Assembly (NCBI RefSeq): GCF_002941025.1
Contig: NZ_PTJS01000001.1
Location: forward strand, 7,392,605-7,456,604
Length of the DNA: 64,000 nt
Direction of reading: 5' to 3'
Source: Streptomyces sp. QL37
Lineage (GTDB): Bacteria; Actinomycetota; Actinomycetes; Streptomycetales; Streptomycetaceae
Position 1 is the first letter of the stretch, and each line of letters opens with the position of its first letter. Positions 46,801 through 54,592 of the stretch are shown here, piece after piece. The notes beneath the pieces were generated by a model that saw only the letters and a list, made by a program, of their open reading frames with translations, did not search any database and was not told where the DNA came from. Made by a program: the position numbers and the translations under genes.

Positions 46801-48640
46801 CGCGGACGACGCCCACCGGACGGCCCGTGCCCTGCGTGCCGAGCGAGCCGAGATCGCGGGCGCCCCGGAAACACTCCCGGAGCCCGACCCCTCCAGCGCG
46901 CGTACCTCCCTGCCGGCCCTGCGCGAGGCGTACCGGGCGGCTTCCAGGCTGTACGAGAAGGTGGGCGTCGGGGCCGACCTGCGTGCCGAGCAGGCGCGTG
47001 CCGAGAGCGACGAGAGCGCCGCGCTGGCCGAACTCGACCGCCTCACCAACAAGGTCCGCACCCGCGCCGCCCAGCTGCTCGAAGGCACCGACGGAGCCGA
47101 CGGGCCCTCCCGGCAGGCCGCCGCCGCCCGCGCCGAGTCCCACGTCCAGCTCCTGGAGACCCGGGCCTCCACGGCCAGCGAGCAGCTCGGCCGCCTGCGC
47201 GGCGAAGCCGAACGGCTGGCCCCCGCCGACGAGGCACCGCACCACACCGAGCTCCCCGCCGACCTGGCCCCGGCCGACGCCGACCAGGCCCAGGCCCTGC
47301 TCCGTACGGCGACGGCCGAACTCGCCTCCGCCACCGGGGCGCTGGACACCGCGCGCGCCGCCCACGCCGAACTGCTGCGCGCCCACCGCACCGCCGAGGA
47401 CTCGGCGAGCGGCTTCGACGAGACCGCCGCGCTCCTGCGTGACCTGCTCAGGGACCACGGCACGGAGGACGAGACCGAGTCCCCCGACCCGTACCCGGGC
47501 ACCCTGGAGGAGGCCAGGCAGTCCGCCGCCGAGGCGCGCCGCTCACTGCGCGGCTGCTCCACCGACCTCTCGGCCGCGGAGAGTTCCGTGCGCGAGGCGA
47601 GCGACGTCCTCGTACGGCACGCCAACTCCACCCGCTACGAGCAGGTCCGCACACCGGCCCGGCAGCAGATCCGGGAACTCCCGGCAGCCGCCCTGCCCGA
47701 CCACGCCGAGAAGTGGGCCGCCGCCTTCGCGCCCAGGCTGCGTGTGCTCACCGACGAGCTGGTCCAGCTGGAGCGCAACCGCGACTCCATCGTCGACCGG
47801 CTCCGAGGCCTCGTGGAATCGGCTCTCACGACGCTCCGCTCGGCCCAGCGGCTCTCCCAGCTGCCCGAAGGGCTGGGGGAGTGGTCCGGCCAGGAATTCC
47901 TCCGGATCCGCTTCGAGGAGCCCGACCAGGCCACGCTCACCGAGAGGCTGGGAGAGGTCATCGACGAGGCCACGCACGCGGCCCTCAAGAAGAACTCCGA
48001 CCTGCGCAGGGACGGCATGTCCCTCCTGCTGAGGGGTGTACAGGCGGCCCTGCAGCCCAAGGGCATCGCGGTGGAGATCCTCAAGCCGGACGCGGTGCTC
48101 CGCGCCGAGCGCGTCCCGGTCGGACAGATGGGTGACGTCTTCTCCGGCGGCCAGCTGCTCACCGCCGCCATCGCGCTGTACTGCACGATGGCGGCCCTGC
48201 GCAGCAACGACAGGGGCCGGGACCGGCACCGGCACGCGGGCACGCTCTTCCTGGACAACCCCATCGGGCGCGCCAACGCGACGTACCTTCTGGAGTTGCA
48301 GCGCGCGGTCTCCGACGCGCTCGGAGTCCAGCTGCTCTACACCACCGGGCTGTTCGACACCACGGCGCTCGCCGAATTCCCGCTGGTCATCCGCCTCCGC
48401 AACGACGCGGACCTGCGGGCGGGGCTGAAGTACATCAGTGTCGAGGAGCACCTCAGGCCGGGGCTGCCCCAGCAGGACCCCGCGGGGGAGACCGTGCACG
48501 GCGAGATCACCGCGACCCGCATGTTCAAGCGGAGCGGGGAGGCGACCGGCACCATGGGCACGTCGGCGGTCCCGGAGATGCGCACGGAGATGGCGGACAC
48601 GCGCGCGGAGCCCGCACAGCAGGCCACGGACAAGGGGTAG
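43898..48640 (+). CDS. SMC-like coiled-coil ATPase (MukB/JetC-like), 1580 residues
   Basis: A 1580-residue ATPase with split head domains. Walker A is FLENGGGKSVLLKL (GKS at 68-70). Two long Ala/Glu/Arg-rich coiled coils (about 275-605 and 805-1330) flank a globular hinge-like part (about 607-805, including YLGEHGIPALPGWRYLAQAV). The C-terminal head has the ABC signature FSGGQLLTAAIALY (1415-1419 core) and Walker B GTLFLDNPIG (1450-1454); the residue after Asp1453 is Asn, where SMC proteins usually have catalytic Glu. The size and gene order match MukB, 1486 residues, in mukFEB. It probably forms a DNA-handling complex with the two upstream products: chromosome organisation or plasmid defence. 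The family is not one I recognise. Confidence 0.8.
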   Translation: MYELSRVRLYSIGPAGARYADTVLDLRGVGEPVPRPAPAQAEFFEDEPVGPPRRPAPAGVLFLENGGGKSVLLKLIFSVMLPGHRNTLGGASSGVLRKFLLADDCGHVALEWQHTLTGECVVVGKVSEWRGRQVSNDPRKFAEAWYSFRPGPGLSLDSLPVAEASSVGRPAEGVSGARGRRRTMKGFRDALTDAGKFYPHLDVHWEEIHDRWNEHLGDLGLDPELFRYQREMNADEGEAAGLFAVKKDSDFTDLLLRAVTDTRDTDGLADLVSGFGNKLGRRAELTAERDFTAGSVELLGRIVDATATRARSRDVHAGAERRARTLARRLSGRATEERGRTAELAQQVADAAHTVTEAETARGRRDLIAAELAYRHASLALTAAEKSAAAQRRELVEARTLHSAWQAAEAVLRHRAAADRSARVAVAIREAERDAAPALAARATAAADLVRALHTAAEAGERVADEEEERSATLQSTGETAHRDATTAATEAQRARSEAGHLRQRLAEVEQETAEAVRAGWLDDTAPDADPARAALAANDAEKTAVAAWDTAREAARATADQAREAAAAESRTELAAARAADGAQAAEQSYEAERRAAESIAADHRLADLLGLPTATGVGVPRPRSAAAGTDGNDETTGGDAGSLTAEEFDAAADELRELLDQGVSAAERRLFDLRTAAADDSRILGALGDGGLLPPGPDVLATVEYLGEHGIPALPGWRYLAQAVDPADHAAVLAARPELVDGVVITDPDAHTRAREVLAAAALLPRSAVAVGTTAALLAPVPAPGGAGPGTDDVFLVPPNPAMHDEHAADEERQALRARAAARDEDIRSLAARLGADRSLASRIGSWRADCPPGMLAELGEAARTARAAAETAEAALAEARTVRAEADEAAADAARVRDERQEAAQRARRAADALAGLAHRLRDRAGWQARLRELTDEAAESEARATACLERARAADEDRRAAQRAADDAHRTARALRAERAEIAGAPETLPEPDPSSARTSLPALREAYRAASRLYEKVGVGADLRAEQARAESDESAALAELDRLTNKVRTRAAQLLEGTDGADGPSRQAAAARAESHVQLLETRASTASEQLGRLRGEAERLAPADEAPHHTELPADLAPADADQAQALLRTATAELASATGALDTARAAHAELLRAHRTAEDSASGFDETAALLRDLLRDHGTEDETESPDPYPGTLEEARQSAAEARRSLRGCSTDLSAAESSVREASDVLVRHANSTRYEQVRTPARQQIRELPAAALPDHAEKWAAAFAPRLRVLTDELVQLERNRDSIVDRLRGLVESALTTLRSAQRLSQLPEGLGEWSGQEFLRIRFEEPDQATLTERLGEVIDEATHAALKKNSDLRRDGMSLLLRGVQAALQPKGIAVEILKPDAVLRAERVPVGQMGDVFSGGQLLTAAIALYCTMAALRSNDRGRDRHRHAGTLFLDNPIGRANATYLLELQRAVSDALGVQLLYTTGLFDTTALAEFPLVIRLRNDADLRAGLKYISVEEHLRPGLPQQDPAGETVHGEITATRMFKRSGEATGTMGTSAVPEMRTEMADTRAEPAQQATDKG

Positions 48641-48661
48641 GGGAGGCCGGGGCGCAGGCGG

Positions 48662-49147
48662 TCAGGCCCGGGAGAGCCTGCCTTCGCCCCGGCGTCGTAT
48701 CCGGGCCTCCCCGCGCGCCCGGGACCGTGCCGAGCGCCTGGCGGCGCGGCGCTCCCGGCGCATCCGGCGCGCCGTGCTGCTGGGGACGGACACCACGCCG
48801 TGGCGTTGGTTCCACACCTGTCGGGTCACCCACACGTCCAGCACCGACCACGTGGCCACCACCGTGCTCGCCACACCGCTGAGCACCATCGGGAAGGCGA
48901 GCCAGGACCCGGCCAGGGTGCACAGGAAGGCCACCATGGCCAGAATGAGGGTCAGCGACATGATGAGGACGGCGCGCACAGCTGCCGTCCGCACCGGATC
49001 CGGCATCCTCCGCCGGACCGCGGGTTCGTCCACCCACAGCTGCCGGGGGATGTGGGCAGCGGCGGGACCCCCTGCCGTACTTGCCCTGCCCGCCTGTGGC
49101 GGGACCGCCGACGATGCCGTCACGCCCCGGCGCTCATCCGTGTCCAA
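48662..49147 (-). CDS. membrane protein, two helices, basic tail
   Basis: A protein of up to 161 residues with two adjacent hydrophobic helices (VLIMSLTLILAMVAFLCTLA and LAFPMVLSGVASTVVATWSV) and an Arg-rich C-terminus that should stay cytoplasmic. No motif is recognised. The longest start is TTG at 49147 with AAGG just upstream; GTG at 49123 is an alternative. It is convergent with the SMC-like gene with 21 bases between, so it is not part of that operon. Confidence 0.65.
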   Translation of the reverse strand: MDTDERRGVTASSAVPPQAGRASTAGGPAAAHIPRQLWVDEPAVRRRMPDPVRTAAVRAVLIMSLTLILAMVAFLCTLAGSWLAFPMVLSGVASTVVATWSVLDVWVTRQVWNQRHGVVSVPSSTARRMRRERRAARRSARSRARGEARIRRRGEGRLSRA

Positions 49148-49652
49148 CGACCTTCAACTCCCCACCACTGTCCGACTCAAGGGTGGCTGCCCGGCTTGCG
49201 CCCCTTTTACGCGGGCGGAGCCGCTTGCCTGTCGCACGTACCCCCGTGAGGTTCTTCTGCCCCGTACGTGTGGACGAATGCCAGGTCGCGAAGATTCCCG
49301 CCGAGGGCGGCAATCGGCCCCGAAAGGTCACGGAAGGAAGAATTCCAGCCAACTGCCCTGTGTGGATGCACCGCGTTGGGCCAGGGATTCTCTGTCGCTT
49401 TCGCGAGTTTCTTCGCAGGGAATACCGGGACAACTGGTGAGCAACTCGGGGAAGAGCGGCCTGAAATCGTCCGGACGCGTCTTCGAGTTACCGGTAGGTC
49501 AGTAGTAGGCTCGCGCCGTTTGTTGACGGAACTCCGACCGACGCCCGGTGGGCTGCGGCGGGAACACCCGAACAACCACGAAGACCGGGCGACCGGAACC
49601 ACCGGACCCGGCGCAACCACCCCCGCGGTGCGGGGCCGAGCTGGGGGAGGCC
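49148..49652. other. upstream region of the conservon, no clear gene
   Basis: About 500 bases between a minus-strand membrane protein gene and cvnA. Open plus-strand frames lack ribosome sites and family-like sequence. TAGTAGGCT at 49501-49509 may hold the -10 box of the conservon promoter, giving a leader of about 145 bases. Confidence 0.35.
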
Positions 49653-52457
49653 ATGCGCTTTCGCGGGAAGTCCATCCGCAGGAAGATCGTGGCGTTGCTC
49701 CTGGTGCCGCTCGCCTCTCTCACAGGCCTCTGGGTCTTCGCCACCTACGTCACCGGCCGTGAGGCCGGCGAGCTCATGGGCGCCAGCGCCATCGTGGAGC
49801 AGGTCGGTCACCCGCTCGAAGACACCATCCGGGCCGTCCAGGGCGAACGCCGGCAGACACTCGTCTTCCTCGCCGACCCCCGCGCCTCGGACGCCCTGCC
49901 CCTTCTGCGCCGCGAACGCGCCCGCACCGACCGGGTCGTGGCCGAGGTCAGGCAGAGCGCGAGGAGCAAGGACGTACGGGACAAACTGAGCCCGGAGTCG
50001 GAGGCCCAGCTCGACTCGATCCTCGGTGAGGTCGACGGCCTGGACGCGCTGCGCGGGTCAGTCGAGAAGCGCACCATCGACCGGACCAGGGCCCTCGACT
50101 TCTACAACGGCCTCGTCGACCCCTGCTACCGCTTCCTGAACAGTCTCCACACGATGGAGAACGTGTCCATGGACAAGCAGGTCCGGGCCCTGGTCGGCAT
50201 CTCCAGGGCACGCGAGATGCTCTCCCGTGAGGACGCCCTGATCGCGTCGGGCCTCATCGCCGGCCGGCTCGGCGCCCCCGAACTCCGGGTCGTCTCCGAC
50301 CTCGCCGCCAGCCGCACGCTCCTGTACGAGGTCAACCTCGAACTCCTGCCGGCCGGCGAGCGCGGCCGCATGGAGCAGTACTGGCGCAGCCCCGACACCG
50401 AGCCGCTGCGGACGGCCGAGCAGAGGCTCATCGCCGCAGGCCCGATCACGAAGCCGGGCACCATCGACTCCGCGCGCTGGGAGGAAGTGGCTCCCCCCGT
50501 CCTGGAGCACCTGGCCAACGACGGCACCGAGATGTCCAACCGCTTCCAGGACCGCGCGGAACCCGCCGGCTACCGGGTCCTGATCCAGGCGGGCGTCGCC
50601 GGCGTCCTGGGATTCCTCGCCCTGCTCGTGTCCGTCTTCGTCTCCGTACGCGTGGGACGCGAACTCGTCCGAGACCTCTCCCGGCTGCGCAAGGACGCGC
50701 ACGAGGTGTCCGGCGTGCGGCTCCCCAGCGTGATGCGGCGACTGGCGGCGGGCGAGCAGGTCGACGTGGAGACCGAGGCACCCCACCTCAGTTACGAGCG
50801 GGACGAGATAGGCCAGGTCGGGCAGGCCCTGAACACCCTTCAGCGCGCCGCCGTCGAGGCCGCCGTCAAGCAGGCGGACATGCGCCGCGGTGTCTCCGAG
50901 GTCTTCGTCAACCTCGCACGCCGCAACCAGGTGCTCCTGCACCGCCAGCTGACGCTCCTGGACACCATGGAGCGGCGCACCGAGAACAGCGACGAGCTCG
51001 CCGACCTCTTCCGCCTCGACCACCTCACCACCCGCATGCGCCGCCACGCCGAAGGTCTCGTGATCCTCTCCGGGGCGGCCCCTTCACGGCAGTGGCGCAA
51101 GCCGATCCAGCTGATGGACGTGGTGCGCGCGGCGGTCGCCGAGGTCGAGGACTACGAGCGGATCGAGGTCCGGCGCCTGCCCCGCATCGGCGTGGGCGGC
51201 CCGGCCGTCGCCGACCTCACCCACCTGATCGCCGAACTGCTGGAGAACGCCACGGTGTTCTCCCCGCCGCACACCGCGGTGCAGGTCCACGGCGAACGCG
51301 TGGCCAACGGCTTCACCCTCGAGATCCACGACCGCGGCCTCGGCATGGCCCCCGAAGTCCTCCTGGACGCCAACCTCAGGCTCGCCGAGACCCCCGACTT
51401 CGAACTCTCCGACACCGACAGGCTCGGCCTCTTCGTCGTCAGCCGGCTCGCCCAGCGGCAGAACGTCAGGGTGTCGTTGCAGATCTCACCGTACGGAGGG
51501 ACGACCGCGGTCGTCTTCATCCCGGCGCAGCTGCTCACCGACGCCCCTGACACGCACGGCACCGGCTTCCGCCTCGACCGGCGTGCCGAGAAGGCGATCG
51601 GCGGCGGCCGGCCGGGCGGCGCCGCGCCCGGCAGCGACAAGGCCCGCAGGGACGGAGTCGCGGACAAGAGCATCCCGGGCAGGCCCTCCGGCCTCTCCCC
51701 GGTCCCCACCGGCCTCACCGACCCGTCGGTGCTCGACGGCCCCGTCGAGCTCGAAGGCCCGGTGGGCACACTCGGGTTCCCCGACCCGGCTCTCGACCGG
51801 GAGCTCGACCCGGCACTCGGCCCGGTCCTCGACGGCGTATCCGACCTGGAGGACACCGAGAGCGAGCGGGGCGGCATCTTCCGGGCCCGCGACCTGCGCA
51901 GGGAAGCCGACCGGGAACAGCACCAGCAGGCCTTCGACGCCTCGGACGGCCGCTCGGCGGATGTCCGGCCGATGCGCCCCGCCGGCCCCGTCCCGCTGCC
52001 GCGCCGTAAGCCGCCGACACCCGTCACCGGCCATGGCCGCCGGATCGGCGACGGCGGCCGCTCGCACCCCGGTACGACCGACGGCCCCCCTGAGGCCCCC
52101 GGCTCCGAAGCCGTCACCGCGGAGCCCGGCCGCCCGGGCGCGGCACCGGCCGGCGAGGCGCCGCCGAGGCTCAGGCCCGCGCCCAGGCCCTCCGCGCCGG
52201 ACACGGTGGGAGGCCTCCCGCGCAGGGTCCGGCAGGCGAACCTCGCCCCACAGCTCCGGGAGGACTCCGCAGGGCGGACTTCCGGCCACGTCCCCGCAGA
52301 CACCGACGACGATCTCGAACGTGATGCGGACGAAGTACGCAATCGCATGGCTTCGCTACAACGCGGCTGGCAGCGCGGCCGTCGGCAGAACGCCGAGGAC
52401 GCGGCCGGACCCGGCGAAGCAGCACCAGGAACCACTCCGGGAGGGGACGGTCGATGA
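49653..52457 (+). CDS. cvnA: conservon sensor kinase-like protein CvnA
   Basis: A 934-residue membrane sensor. A first helix (about 12-32), an extracellular nitrate/sulfonate-sensor-like helical domain to about 305, a second helix (about 308-335) with a HAMP-like segment, then a kinase-type ATP domain with ELLENATVFSPPH (N box) and HDRGLGMAPE (G1 box). The conserved phospho-acceptor His is not in a standard H-box. The last 300 residues are a disordered Pro/Arg-rich tail. CvnA proteins signal with CvnB-D in Streptomyces development and metabolism. The ATG at 49653 has a GGGGGAGG site; the stop overlaps cvnB (ATGA). Confidence 0.9.
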   Translation: MRFRGKSIRRKIVALLLVPLASLTGLWVFATYVTGREAGELMGASAIVEQVGHPLEDTIRAVQGERRQTLVFLADPRASDALPLLRRERARTDRVVAEVRQSARSKDVRDKLSPESEAQLDSILGEVDGLDALRGSVEKRTIDRTRALDFYNGLVDPCYRFLNSLHTMENVSMDKQVRALVGISRAREMLSREDALIASGLIAGRLGAPELRVVSDLAASRTLLYEVNLELLPAGERGRMEQYWRSPDTEPLRTAEQRLIAAGPITKPGTIDSARWEEVAPPVLEHLANDGTEMSNRFQDRAEPAGYRVLIQAGVAGVLGFLALLVSVFVSVRVGRELVRDLSRLRKDAHEVSGVRLPSVMRRLAAGEQVDVETEAPHLSYERDEIGQVGQALNTLQRAAVEAAVKQADMRRGVSEVFVNLARRNQVLLHRQLTLLDTMERRTENSDELADLFRLDHLTTRMRRHAEGLVILSGAAPSRQWRKPIQLMDVVRAAVAEVEDYERIEVRRLPRIGVGGPAVADLTHLIAELLENATVFSPPHTAVQVHGERVANGFTLEIHDRGLGMAPEVLLDANLRLAETPDFELSDTDRLGLFVVSRLAQRQNVRVSLQISPYGGTTAVVFIPAQLLTDAPDTHGTGFRLDRRAEKAIGGGRPGGAAPGSDKARRDGVADKSIPGRPSGLSPVPTGLTDPSVLDGPVELEGPVGTLGFPDPALDRELDPALGPVLDGVSDLEDTESERGGIFRARDLRREADREQHQQAFDASDGRSADVRPMRPAGPVPLPRRKPPTPVTGHGRRIGDGGRSHPGTTDGPPEAPGSEAVTAEPGRPGAAPAGEAPPRLRPAPRPSAPDTVGGLPRRVRQANLAPQLREDSAGRTSGHVPADTDDDLERDADEVRNRMASLQRGWQRGRRQNAEDAAGPGEAAPGTTPGGDGR

Positions 52458-52897
52458 CCGCACCGAACGCCGCAGCACACAACTCCTCACGCCAGGGCTC
52501 CGGCGAACTCAACTGGCTCCTCGACGAACTGGTCGAGCGCGTCGCGAGCATCCGCAAGGCGCTGGTGCTCTCCAGCGACGGCCTTGCCACCGGCACGTCC
52601 CAGGACCTGACCCGTGAGGACAGCGAGCACCTGGCGGCCGTCGCCTCCGGGTTCCACAGCCTCGCCAAGGGCGTGGGCCGTCACTTCGAAGCCGGCCGGG
52701 TCCGCCAGACCGTGGTCGAGCTCGACGAGGCCTTCCTCTTCGTCACGGCCGCGGGTGACGGCAGCTGTCTCGCCGTCCTGGCCGACTCGGACTCGGACGT
52801 CGGGCAGGTGGCGTACGAGATGACCCTCATGGTCAAGCGGGTCGGGGCGCACCTGGCCAATGCCCCCCGGACCACCGGTCTGCCCGCCGGAGGGTGA
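52454..52897 (+). CDS. cvnB: conservon roadblock/LC7 protein CvnB
   Basis: A 147-residue Roadblock/LC7-domain protein: LNWLLDELVERVASIRKALV, LSSDGLATGTSQDL, and VAYEMTLMVKRVGAHLAN. In bacteria such proteins act as GTPase-activating or scaffold partners of the small GTPase CvnD. The ATG overlaps the cvnA stop by four bases, showing translational coupling. The length is standard. Confidence 0.93.
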   Translation: MTAPNAAAHNSSRQGSGELNWLLDELVERVASIRKALVLSSDGLATGTSQDLTREDSEHLAAVASGFHSLAKGVGRHFEAGRVRQTVVELDEAFLFVTAAGDGSCLAVLADSDSDVGQVAYEMTLMVKRVGAHLANAPRTTGLPAGG

Positions 52898-52906
52898 GGC
52901 GAGGGG

Positions 52907-53344
52907 ATGAGCGCAGACTCCGCCCGGGACATCTCGCCCGGATCACCGCCCGCGCCCGCGGATGCGGGCCCCTCGCGCTGGTACGACGCCGAAGCGGGTC
53001 CGGTGGTCCGGCCCTACGCGATGACCCGGGGGCGTACCAGCAGCGCGTCCCGTCATCGTCTCGACCTGATCGCGATCGTCATCCCCGAACCGGCGGCCGA
53101 CGATCCCGGCCGGGACCAGACGCTCTCCCCGGAACACGTGGAGATCGTCGAACTGTGCAGCGACATGCCCCAGTCGATCGCCGAGCTCGCCTCCGGACTG
53201 GACCTCCCCGTCGGGGTGGTCCGTGTCCTGGTCGGTGACCTCGTCGAGGACGAACTGGTGCACGTCACCCGTCCCGTTCCGCCGGCCGAGCTGCCGGACG
53301 AGAGCCTTCTTCGCGAGGTGATCAATGGCCTTCGGGCGCTCTAG
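52907..53344 (+). CDS. cvnC: conservon DUF742 protein CvnC
   Basis: A 145-residue DUF742 protein: VVRPYAMTRGRTSSASRHRL near the start and the winged-helix-like DMPQSIAELASGLDLPVGVV followed by VLVGDLVEDELVHV. It is the third member of the cvnABCD set, proposed to link the kinase-like CvnA to the GTPase. GAGGGG precedes the ATG at 52907. Its end overlaps cvnD by 20 bases. Confidence 0.92.
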   Translation: MSADSARDISPGSPPAPADAGPSRWYDAEAGPVVRPYAMTRGRTSSASRHRLDLIAIVIPEPAADDPGRDQTLSPEHVEIVELCSDMPQSIAELASGLDLPVGVVRVLVGDLVEDELVHVTRPVPPAELPDESLLREVINGLRAL

Positions 53345-53930
53345 CCGCAAAAGGCGGCACGTCGAGCCCGTCACCCTGAAGATCCTGGTGGCCGGCGGCT
53401 TCGGTGTGGGCAAGACGACCCTGGTGGGCGCGGTCAGCGAGATCAGACCGCTGCGCACGGAGGAGAGGCTGAGCGAGGCCGGCCGTCCCGTCGACGACGT
53501 GGCGGGGGTCGAGGGCAAGAGCACCACCACGGTGGCCATGGACTTCGGCCGCATCACCCTGCGCGAGGACCTCGTCCTCTACCTGTTCGGGACCCCGGGG
53601 CAGGACCGCTTCTGGTTCCTCTGGGACGAGCTGGCCCAGGGCGCCCTCGGCGCGGTGGTCCTCGCGGACACCCGGAGGCTGGAGGACTGCTTCGCGGCGG
53701 TCGACTACTTCGAGCGCCGCGGGATCCCGTTCACCGTCGCCGTCAACCTCTTCGAGGGCGCGGAGCAGTTCCCCGCCGAGACGGTACGGACGGCACTGGA
53801 CCTCGACCCCGAGGTGCCGGTGCTGCTCTGCGACGCACGTGACCGGGCGTCGGTCCGGGATGTGCTCGTGGCCGTGGTGGAGCACGCCGTGGTGCATGCC
53901 GACCGGCTCCGGGAGCCCGCCAGGACCTGA
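53325..53930 (+). CDS. cvnD: conservon small GTPase CvnD
   Basis: A 201-residue small GTP-binding protein: P-loop LVAGGFGVGKTTLVGAV, switch region KSTTTVAMDFG, G3 LFGTPGQDRFW, and VAVNLFEGA as the G4-like segment. It acts as the switch of the conservon. It starts inside cvnC (20-base overlap) and ends the operon: no P450 gene (cvnE) follows, unlike some conservons. A hairpin lies 24 bases downstream. Confidence 0.93.
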   Translation: MAFGRSSRKRRHVEPVTLKILVAGGFGVGKTTLVGAVSEIRPLRTEERLSEAGRPVDDVAGVEGKSTTTVAMDFGRITLREDLVLYLFGTPGQDRFWFLWDELAQGALGAVVLADTRRLEDCFAAVDYFERRGIPFTVAVNLFEGAEQFPAETVRTALDLDPEVPVLLCDARDRASVRDVLVAVVEHAVVHADRLREPART

Positions 53931-53954
53931 CGCCCGGGCCACCGCACGAAACGC

Positions 53955-53990
53955 GGCCCGTACCCCCGCCGACCGGGGTACGGACCGCGC
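53955..53990 (+). terminator. hairpin terminator of the conservon
   Basis: GCGGCCCGTACCCC (53955-53968) pairs with GGGGTACGGACCGC (53977-53990) with one mismatch and an 8-base loop, 24 bases after the cvnD stop. Confidence 0.75.
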
Positions 53991-54127
53991 GTACGGTGCG
54001 GGGGGGCAGCGGGCGTGACAGGAGTCTTCACCCGGGGTGACGACCCGTCAACCCTGCGCGCGCACCCAGTGCCTCTCGTCCGGGTCGGGCCGGACTCGCG
54101 GGGCTGATCCTGACCGGAGAACCTGCC

Positions 54128-54475
54128 TCACGGGTTCTCGGCGAGCCACTTGGCCGCGGTCTCGGCCAGTTCCCCGTCCCGCCCCGCGAGCATCATCCGG
54201 ATCATCTGCACGTCGCCGCGCAGCGACCACGCGGGGTGTCCGAACGTCGCGGGGTTGTTCTTCTCGATGAGGAAGTGCGCCGGCCAGGCGGTGCCGTACC
54301 CGATCAGAGGCAACGCCAGCGCGTAGCGCCCGCGACCGCGCGCCAGCCCGTACGCGGTGACCGCGAGACCGGTCAGCGTCCCGGTCAGATGGACCCATCG
54401 CGTCGCCGCCCTGGAGTGCATGGCGACGTAGTAGGGCCAGAACTCTTCATACGAACCGAACGTCTGCTGTGACAT
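54128..54475 (-). CDS. DUF962/Mpo1-like protein
   Basis: A 115-residue protein with the family's opening FGSYEEFWPYYVAMHSRAAT followed by RWVHLTGTLTG and later WPAHFLIEKNNPATFGHPAW. Mpo1 in yeast is a Fe2+-dependent fatty-acid alpha-dioxygenase; the conserved His residues (H20, H29, H67, H78 region) are present here. Two short hydrophobic helices suggest membrane contact. The ATG at 54475 begins MSQQTF. Function in bacteria is not established. Confidence 0.85.
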   Translation of the reverse strand: MSQQTFGSYEEFWPYYVAMHSRAATRWVHLTGTLTGLAVTAYGLARGRGRYALALPLIGYGTAWPAHFLIEKNNPATFGHPAWSLRGDVQMIRMMLAGRDGELAETAAKWLAENP

Positions 54476-54592
54476 GAAGGCACCGTAATCGCTCGGCCCG
54501 CAACCGGATACGGCAGTTCCGCGTCCGAGAACAAGAACGGGCGGCCGGAGCCCACGGGGGTGGTCCCGGTCGCCCGTCCACCGCACGTGTCG

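Noticed and set aside
45104..47458. A 784-codon open frame antisense to the SMC-like gene
   Set aside because: Gly/Arg-rich, no motif, and fully overlapped by a gene with intact ATPase motifs at both ends.
48662..49147. The membrane protein gene as a JetD partner of the SMC-like operon
   Set aside because: It is on the opposite strand, has two membrane helices and a basic tail, and no Toprim or DUF2220-like sequence.
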